Assembly (NCBI RefSeq): GCF_022712095.1
Contig: NZ_JALAHD010000092.1
Coordinates: forward strand, 1 to 56,927
Origin: Chryseobacterium sp.
Lineage (GTDB): Bacteria > Bacteroidota > Bacteroidia > Flavobacteriales > Weeksellaceae
Reading direction: 5' to 3'
Length of the DNA: 56,927 nt
Shown here: piece after piece, positions 51,543 to 56,927 of the stretch
Position numbering within the stretch: position 1 is the first letter of the stretch
Layout of the letters: each line of letters begins with the position of its first letter
Notes under the pieces: generated by a model
The model's input: the letters and a program-made list of their open reading frames with translations, nothing else
Told to the model about the DNA's origin: nothing
The model's database searches: none
Program-made: the position numbers and the translations under genes

Positions 51543-53255
51543 ATGAGTCAAAAATGGATTTATAAACCTGAACCTGATGAAGAAATTGTAGATGGATTAA
51601 TTTCGTCCCTCGGTTTTGGAACTTTTGAATCCAAATTGCTTGTTCTACGTGGCATTGATAACTATCAGAAGGCCAGAGAATTCTTCAAACCCAACCTTAA
51701 TGATATCCATAGTCCATTTTTAATGGCTGATATGCAAAAAGCCGTAGAACGAATTGCCACAGCAATTGAAAACGGTGAAAAGATTCTGGTGTATGGAGAC
51801 TATGATGTAGATGGAACCACAGCAGTTGCCCTAATGTATTTATATCTTAGCAAGATTGTTGAGAAAAAATATCTTGACTTTTATATTCCGGACAGAAATT
51901 CTGAGGGATATGGTATTTCAACGGAAGGAATTGACTTTGCTAAAGAAAATGGGTTTTCACTGATCATTGCCCTTGACTGTGGAATTAAAGCTATTGATAT
52001 GATTAACTATGCCAATGACCTTGGTATAGATTTTATTATTTGTGATCACCATTTACCCGGTGAAGAAATTCCAAAAGCTGTTGCGGTTTTAGATCCTAAA
52101 AGAAGTGACTGCAGATATCCTTTTAAAGAGCTTTCAGGCTGTGGAGTAGGATTTAAACTCTGCCAGGGTTTAAATACCATCTATAAAATTCCGGAAGCTG
52201 AACTGTTTGAACTTACTGATCTTCTTGCGATTTCTATTGCTGCAGATATTGTTTCCATGACCGGAGAAAACAGGGTATTGGCAAAAATGGGATTAAAAAC
52301 ACTCAGAAAAACAAGAAATTTAGGATTAAGATTACTTATCCCTGACGAAAAATTATCTCACTTCGAAATTTCCAATATTGTATTTGAGATTGCTCCAAAA
52401 ATAAATGCTGCAGGAAGAATTTCTCATGGAAAAGCTGCTGTAGAGCTCATGGTTTCTGATAACCTGAAACATGCCCATCAGATTGTAGATGATATCATGA
52501 ACCTCAATGACGAAAGAAGAGAGCTGGATATGAATTCAACACTTGCTGCATTAGATCAGATTGTTGAATCCCAGCAGCAGAGTAAGCTTACTACTATCGT
52601 TTATCATCCTGAATGGAATAAAGGTGTAATAGGAATTGTTGCTTCCCGGCTTATTGAAACATATTATAAGCCCACCTTGGTATTTACAGATGGGAATAAT
52701 GGGGAAATGGTAGCTTCTGCCCGTTCAGTTTCAGATTTTGATGTCCACGAAGCACTGGATCTTTGCTCTGAATACTTTCTAAAATTCGGAGGACACCATG
52801 CTGCGGCCGGACTTTCAATGGAAAAGGAGAAATTTGAAGATTTTAAAATCAAGTTTGAGCAGATTGTTTCAGAAAAAATAAAGGAATATCAGAAAGAACC
52901 ATCCATTACTATTGATTCTGAAATTGAAGCTGATGAAATCAATCGGGAGTTTATTAATTTCCATCGGAAACTAGCTCCTTTCGGACCTCATAATATGAAG
53001 CCCATTCTTGCTTTAAAAAACCAAAAAGTTTCAGGCTATATAAAAACGATGGGAAAAGATAACAACCACATTAAATTTTATATTAAACAGGAATCAACAG
53101 GTAGAAATATCGAATGTGTCGGCTTTAAATTAGGTCAGTTTTCAGAGGATTTCAAAAATAAAAGCTTTGACATAGCCTTCACTTTGGAGGAGAATCACTG
53201 GAAAGGGAATGTTACCCACTATCTTAATATAAAAGACGTAAAGTTCAGGGATTAA
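51543..53255 (+). CDS. recJ: Single-stranded-DNA-specific exonuclease RecJ
   Basis: 570 residues from the ATG at 51543 (MSQKWIYKPEP). The frame extends to 51429, but a promoter-like box sits inside that extension and RecJ homologues begin with a segment like this one. It degrades single-stranded DNA 5' to 3' in recombination and base-excision or mismatch repair. DHH-family motifs are DYDVDGTT (86-93), ALDCGI (about 148), DHH (168-170), GRISHGKAAVEL near 297 and GGHHAAAGLSM near 416; a C-terminal OB-fold follows. nadD starts 17 bases after the stop, so they are co-transcribed. Confidence 0.95.
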   Translation: MSQKWIYKPEPDEEIVDGLISSLGFGTFESKLLVLRGIDNYQKAREFFKPNLNDIHSPFLMADMQKAVERIATAIENGEKILVYGDYDVDGTTAVALMYLYLSKIVEKKYLDFYIPDRNSEGYGISTEGIDFAKENGFSLIIALDCGIKAIDMINYANDLGIDFIICDHHLPGEEIPKAVAVLDPKRSDCRYPFKELSGCGVGFKLCQGLNTIYKIPEAELFELTDLLAISIAADIVSMTGENRVLAKMGLKTLRKTRNLGLRLLIPDEKLSHFEISNIVFEIAPKINAAGRISHGKAAVELMVSDNLKHAHQIVDDIMNLNDERRELDMNSTLAALDQIVESQQQSKLTTIVYHPEWNKGVIGIVASRLIETYYKPTLVFTDGNNGEMVASARSVSDFDVHEALDLCSEYFLKFGGHHAAAGLSMEKEKFEDFKIKFEQIVSEKIKEYQKEPSITIDSEIEADEINREFINFHRKLAPFGPHNMKPILALKNQKVSGYIKTMGKDNNHIKFYIKQESTGRNIECVGFKLGQFSEDFKNKSFDIAFTLEENHWKGNVTHYLNIKDVKFRD

Positions 53256-53272
53256 AATGCCAACTCAATATA

Positions 53273-53857
53273 ATGAAGAAAATTGGACTCTTTTTCGGTT
53301 CGTTTAATCCTATTCACATTGGACATCTGATCTTAGCAAATTACATTCTGGAACATTCCGACATGGAGGAATTATGGTTTGTGGTAAGTCCCCAAAATCC
53401 GTTTAAGGATAAAAAATCATTATTGAATGATCATAACCGGCTGGATATGGTGCAGCTTGCTATTAAAAATTATCCAAAGATGAGAGTTTCCAATGTGGAG
53501 TTTTCTTTGCCCAAACCCAGCTATACAGTTGACACCCTTACTTACCTTCATGAAAAGTATCCAGAATATTCCTTCAGTTTAATTATGGGAGAAGATAATC
53601 TGAAGAGTTTACCCAAATGGAAAAATTCTGAAGCCCTTATTAAGAATCACCAGATTATTGTATATCCAAGAGTTTTTCAGGAAGAAAACCAACATTCCAA
53701 TTATTTTCAGCATGACAATATTCATCTGGTAAAAGCACCCATCATAGAATTGTCAGCCACAGAAATCCGTAATATGATAAAGGACGGTAAAAATGTGCGC
53801 CCGATGCTTCCTCCGGAAGTCTTCGAATATTTGGATGGAAGCAACTTTTATAAGTAA
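53273..53857 (+). CDS. nadD: Nicotinate-nucleotide adenylyltransferase
   Basis: 194 residues. It adenylates nicotinic acid mononucleotide to deamido-NAD. The nucleotidyltransferase motif is GLFFGSFNPIHIGHL (5-19), and the C-terminal signature is ELSATEIRNMIKDGKNVRPM (about 163-182). Other NadD blocks are VVSPQNPFK near 39 and MGEDNLKSLPKW near 106. It forms an operon with recJ upstream. Confidence 0.96.
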   Translation: MKKIGLFFGSFNPIHIGHLILANYILEHSDMEELWFVVSPQNPFKDKKSLLNDHNRLDMVQLAIKNYPKMRVSNVEFSLPKPSYTVDTLTYLHEKYPEYSFSLIMGEDNLKSLPKWKNSEALIKNHQIIVYPRVFQEENQHSNYFQHDNIHLVKAPIIELSATEIRNMIKDGKNVRPMLPPEVFEYLDGSNFYK

Positions 53858-53934
53858 TTTAGCATTCAAGAAATCAAACCTGGAGATCAATATTTATATT
53901 GAATTCTCTAATTTATAACTCATAACTGAACACA

Positions 53935-54276
53935 ATGAACTTCATCGATAAATTCTTTTCAAAGTACCCACAAGAAAAAATCATTAAATGGTTCAGACAG
54001 GTTTGTGTAGCCGAAGCTATTTCATGCTTTCTGCTATATTGTGTGGCTATGGTATGGAAACGATATGATGAAGAAGGTCTCCTGCCTACTCTCTTCATTA
54101 TCCTTATAGGAAATATTCATGGGCTTTTCTTTACCCTTTATCTATTGCTTTGTCTTCCGGTAAGAAAGATTTTCACTTGGGATGATGAAGATTTCGTTAT
54201 TGCATTATTATGTGCATTTTTCCCTTTCGCTACCATTTGGGTAGATAAAAAATTAGCTCGTTTCGACAGAGAATAA
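53935..54276 (+). CDS. DUF3817 family small membrane protein
   Basis: 113 residues with three membrane segments (about 26-44, 55-75, 88-105). Family features are the FRQVCVAEAISCFLLY start, the GNIHGLFFTLYLLLC middle (conserved His) and the AFFPFATIWVDKKL end, which is a clear DUF3817 pattern. Function is unknown. It lies 77 bases after nadD, without an obvious promoter between, so it may be the third gene of the recJ-nadD run. Confidence 0.82.
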   Translation: MNFIDKFFSKYPQEKIIKWFRQVCVAEAISCFLLYCVAMVWKRYDEEGLLPTLFIILIGNIHGLFFTLYLLLCLPVRKIFTWDDEDFVIALLCAFFPFATIWVDKKLARFDRE

Positions 54277-54369
54277 GAACTCAATTCTTGCTTATTTTCA
54301 TTCTTAATGTAATAGAAACTCTATTATAGTTGTCTTAGTATATAGTTAATCGAAAATTTAATTCCAAAT

Positions 54370-54397
54370 TTTAATTACTGATTATCAAGTAATTAAA
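54370..54397. repeat. 28-bp palindrome upstream of the outer membrane barrel gene
   Basis: TTTAATTACT (54370-54379) and AGTAATTAAA (54388-54397) are exact inverted arms around GATTATCA. It is centred about 130 bases before the start codon and about 45 bases before the -33 box. It looks like a dimeric regulator's operator; the role is inferred. Confidence 0.5.
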
Positions 54398-54428
54398 TAT
54401 TTATTTTGGATTTATTTACTACTTTGTA

Positions 54429-54460
54429 TTGCAAGATACTAAATTAATTATATATCTTTG
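54429..54460 (+). promoter_or_regulatory. Promoter of the outer membrane barrel gene
   Basis: TTG (54429-54431), a 21-base spacer and TATCTTTG (54453-54460) match the Bacteroidota consensus exactly. The leader would be about 45 bases. Confidence 0.62.
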
Positions 54461-54511
54461 CTATGTAAAATAATAACAAATACAAGCTATTACTAATTAA
54501 AAATTACAGTC

Positions 54512-56800
54512 ATGAAAACGCCTCTACTCATAGCAGCCCTATTTTTCAGCGGATTTGCCTTCGCTCAGGAAAAAAAAACAGATACTTTAAAAACTCAAAG
54601 TATAGAAGGAGTGACTTTAACGAAACAGGTATTCAAAAAACAAAGTGACCGCTTCGTATATGATGTTGCAGCTTCACCTGTAGCAAAAGGAAATACAACA
54701 TTCGATCTTTTAAAGCAAACTCCTCTCCTATCTACAACAGACGATAAGACATTAAAAATTGCAGGAAAGAACAATGCTGTTATTTATATCAACGGAAGAA
54801 AAACCAATATGGACGCTGACTCCCTTGAGCAATTCCTGAAAAATACTCCGGCAGAAAACATTCAGAAAATTGAAGTAATTACGGTTCCGGGAAGTGAATA
54901 TCAGGTAGAGTCTTCCGATGGAATCATTAATATTGTGTTAAAGAAAAAAATGAGTGATGGCCTTAATGGAAACATGAGAATGTCCAACTCTCAGAACAAA
55001 TATAACGGAAGTTCCGCAAGTTTCTCTTTAAATTATAGAAAAGATAAGCTGGGAATCAGTGCTAACCTGAGTGGAGGAGAAAACATCCAGGCTCAAAGTT
55101 ATATATTAAGGAACGGAACAACCCTTACAACAAATGAATCAGTAGGTGATGTTGATGATCCTAATAAAAACTTGGGAGGATACCTGAATATTGATTATCA
55201 ATTAACGGAAAAAAGTAATTTAGCTTTATCATGGAACACATGGGCTAATAGAAGCTACGGATCAACAATCAATCTATTCAATACTGTCAAAATATATGAT
55301 CTTAATGGAAATTTAACTTCTACTCAATATAATAAAACAGATAACCTTGATAATTCACGATCTTATAATAACTCTTTAAATTTAAACTATGAACTGAAAA
55401 CGGACTCCTTAGGCAGTAAGTTAAACGTTAATGCTTCTTATCTTAACTACAGAAGATTTCAGTTTACAGACAACAGAACACTTGTTCAGAATCCGGCAGG
55501 AGATTTTATTTTAGGTAAAAAAATCATACAGAATATTCCTCAGATCATCAATAATTTCTCGGGAACGGTAGACTATATCCAGAAATTTAAAAATGATTTC
55601 ACTGTTTCTATAGGAGGAAATTATAATAAAACCAAAACTGATAATGATACCGGCAATACAACTTATCAGTATGTAGATGATAATAATGAGGAACTATCAG
55701 AAGCTGTTTCCACATCAGAACCCAACAGGTTTATTTATGATGAAAATATCTATGGCGTATACTTAACATTGGAAAAGAAGTTTTCTGATAAATTCTCTGG
55801 AAAAGTGGGAACAAGATATGAAATCACAAATAGTCTGGGAACCTCTGACAATGCAAGTCCGGAATACCAGAGAATCGAAAGAAACTATAATAATTTACTT
55901 CCTTACTTAAGCGCCAATTATGCTATTAATGATAAGAATAATATTTCCTATTCATTTTCAAGCAGAATGAGAAGGCCTAATTTCTGGCAATTAAATCCTG
56001 TGAAAGTTTATCTTACAGAGACGAATTATATTCAAAACAATCCTTTTGTAAAAGCATCTCCTACCTATAATCAGGAATTAACCTATATGTACAAAAATTC
56101 ATATTTCTTAATTTTAAATCATTCCTTTTACAAAGATGTAATTACTCAGGTACCTTTGCAGGGATATGCCATTTCTCCTAACGGAACGGTAAGCACAGAA
56201 AATGTCTTGAGATATATAAGCACCAACTTTGGAAACAAACAGGAAATGTCTGCTATGCTGGGACTTCAAAAATCTTTCTTCAAACAATATTGGACAACCA
56301 ATTTCAATATAGGTGTGCAGCATAACATCAACAATGGTACGCTTGCCGTAGATCCCACTACTGGTGACACTTTCCAAGATGCTGAAGGAAGACCTATAGC
56401 TTATATTAATAAGGTAAAAACTACAAGCCTCATCATTCAGACGAATAATACGATCCGTCTGGATAAAAAGAAAACGTGGTTCTTAGGGGTTAATTATTTC
56501 TATGTGGACAAACAGCAGATAGAACTTGGATTATTAAAAGATCTGATGAGCCTTGATTTAAGCATTAAAAAAACCTGGAACGACTGGACTTTTGCTCTAA
56601 ATGTAAATGATATTTTAAGAACCAATATTGTGGAAATAGAAGATTATCAATCTAACGGAAACTACAATTATGTCAGAAATGACCAATACAGACAAGGAAT
56701 GACATTCAGCATCACTTATAATTTTGGAAATCAGAAAGTGAAAAAAGTAAGAGACATTGAAGGTGCTTCCAGCACTATTAAAAACAGAACCAGTAATTAA
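54512..56800 (+). CDS. TonB-dependent-receptor-like outer membrane beta-barrel protein
   Basis: 762 residues. A signal peptide (MKTPLLIAALFFSGFAFAQ) is followed by a plug-like domain (about 28-150: IEGVTLTKQVFKKQSDRFVY, NNAVIYINGRKTNMDADSL and the segment KIEVITVPGSEYQVES) and a large C-terminal barrel (outer membrane protein beta-barrel family 3; about 160-745) with many alternating strands. The carboxypeptidase-regulatory-like domain usually ahead of the plug in this family is missing, and no TonB box is clear, so TonB dependence is uncertain. It may take up or export a ligand, or act as a surface receptor. Strong promoter and palindrome upstream; terminator downstream. Confidence 0.86.
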   Translation: MKTPLLIAALFFSGFAFAQEKKTDTLKTQSIEGVTLTKQVFKKQSDRFVYDVAASPVAKGNTTFDLLKQTPLLSTTDDKTLKIAGKNNAVIYINGRKTNMDADSLEQFLKNTPAENIQKIEVITVPGSEYQVESSDGIINIVLKKKMSDGLNGNMRMSNSQNKYNGSSASFSLNYRKDKLGISANLSGGENIQAQSYILRNGTTLTTNESVGDVDDPNKNLGGYLNIDYQLTEKSNLALSWNTWANRSYGSTINLFNTVKIYDLNGNLTSTQYNKTDNLDNSRSYNNSLNLNYELKTDSLGSKLNVNASYLNYRRFQFTDNRTLVQNPAGDFILGKKIIQNIPQIINNFSGTVDYIQKFKNDFTVSIGGNYNKTKTDNDTGNTTYQYVDDNNEELSEAVSTSEPNRFIYDENIYGVYLTLEKKFSDKFSGKVGTRYEITNSLGTSDNASPEYQRIERNYNNLLPYLSANYAINDKNNISYSFSSRMRRPNFWQLNPVKVYLTETNYIQNNPFVKASPTYNQELTYMYKNSYFLILNHSFYKDVITQVPLQGYAISPNGTVSTENVLRYISTNFGNKQEMSAMLGLQKSFFKQYWTTNFNIGVQHNINNGTLAVDPTTGDTFQDAEGRPIAYINKVKTTSLIIQTNNTIRLDKKKTWFLGVNYFYVDKQQIELGLLKDLMSLDLSIKKTWNDWTFALNVNDILRTNIVEIEDYQSNGNYNYVRNDQYRQGMTFSITYNFGNQKVKKVRDIEGASSTIKNRTSN

Positions 56801-56814
56801 CTTATTCATATTGT

Positions 56815-56846
56815 AAAGCTCATCAATTGTATCGGTGAGCTTTTTT
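56815..56846 (+). terminator. Terminator of the outer membrane barrel gene
   Basis: AAAGCTCATC and GGTGAGCTTT form a 10-bp stem with one wobble, a 9-base loop and a T6 run, 15 bases after the stop. Confidence 0.85.
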
Positions 56847-56927
56847 AATCTATTATTTCTATAGCTAAAATTGGGATAATACATGAGCTATTTTATGAAG
56901 GAAAGACTAATGAATTCTATTTTAGAT

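Noticed and set aside
53858..53934. Promoter between nadD and the DUF3817 gene
   Set aside because: The gap has AT-rich sequence but no TAnnTTTG box, so I left the gene as a possible member of the recJ-nadD transcript.

Overview
The window is ordinary chromosomal DNA of a flavobacterium, most like Chryseobacterium or a close relative (Weeksellaceae). The reasons are: low GC; several promoter-like boxes of the Bacteroidota type (TAnnTTTG near -7, some with TTG near -33) and little sign of Shine-Dalgarno sequences; BshA of the bacillithiol pathway; a protein with a type IX secretion sorting tail; carboxypeptidase-regulatory-like exported proteins; an OmpA protein with thrombospondin-3 repeats; and the SpoIIM/RDD/MoxR/DUF58 membrane cluster. 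I found no rRNA, tRNA, IS element, prophage, CRISPR array or replication origin. No gene-free stretch exceeds 300 bases; the longest are about 235-243 bases (54277-54511 and 32225-32467) and both carry regulatory signals.

Layout. 1-5255: start of a lipoprotein gene (minus), then a plus-strand run of GH3 hexosaminidase, bshA, DUF2851, PspC and GNAT genes. 5326-7651 (minus): SIMPL protein and two tandem carboxypeptidase-regulatory-like exported proteins. 7813-10953: AddA/RecB-like helicase-nuclease. 11011-17024 (minus): tail-fibre-like surface protein, ferritin, a Spy-like Gln/Lys-rich exported protein, an Asn/Arg-rich exported protein and a DPE2-like 4-alpha-glucanotransferase. 17146-21126 (minus): T9SS cargo protein, cysS, DinB protein, folE. 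21220-22377: acetyltransferase-like protein.

22469-32291 (minus) is the metabolic centrepiece: a methionine gene run headed by a promoter and a SAM-I (S-box) riboswitch. Its order is metX-like acyltransferase, a homoserine dehydrogenase with ThrA-type ACT domains but no aspartokinase, metZ, homocysteine methyltransferase (detached front of MetH), fatty acid desaturase, the rest of MetH, metF. Together they take homoserine to O-acylhomoserine, homocysteine and methionine, with MetF supplying methyl-THF. The desaturase is the outlier and sits between the two halves of the split methionine synthase.

32477-35092: GH63/MGH1-like glucosidase. 35159-42930 (minus): OsmC, a proline-dehydrogenase-like enzyme with an altered substrate motif, then the DUF58, MoxR, DUF4350, DUF4129, membrane protein and SpoIIM cluster, facing a divergent RDD protein (42958). 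43747-48803: small GNAT, a glycosyltransferase plus LpxH-like phosphoesterase pair, YebC, OmpA/TSP3 protein, SmpB. 48924-56800: an unusually asymmetric ABC-F ATPase, M48 protease, recJ, nadD, DUF3817 protein and a TonB-receptor-like outer membrane barrel protein behind a strong promoter and a 28-bp palindrome.

I did not find a wholly new defence or mobile system. The most promising leads are the split-MetH/desaturase methionine operon with its unusual riboswitch-to-start arrangement, the ABC-F protein in which both halves of one ATP site are degenerate, and the proline-dehydrogenase homologue lacking a paired arginine.
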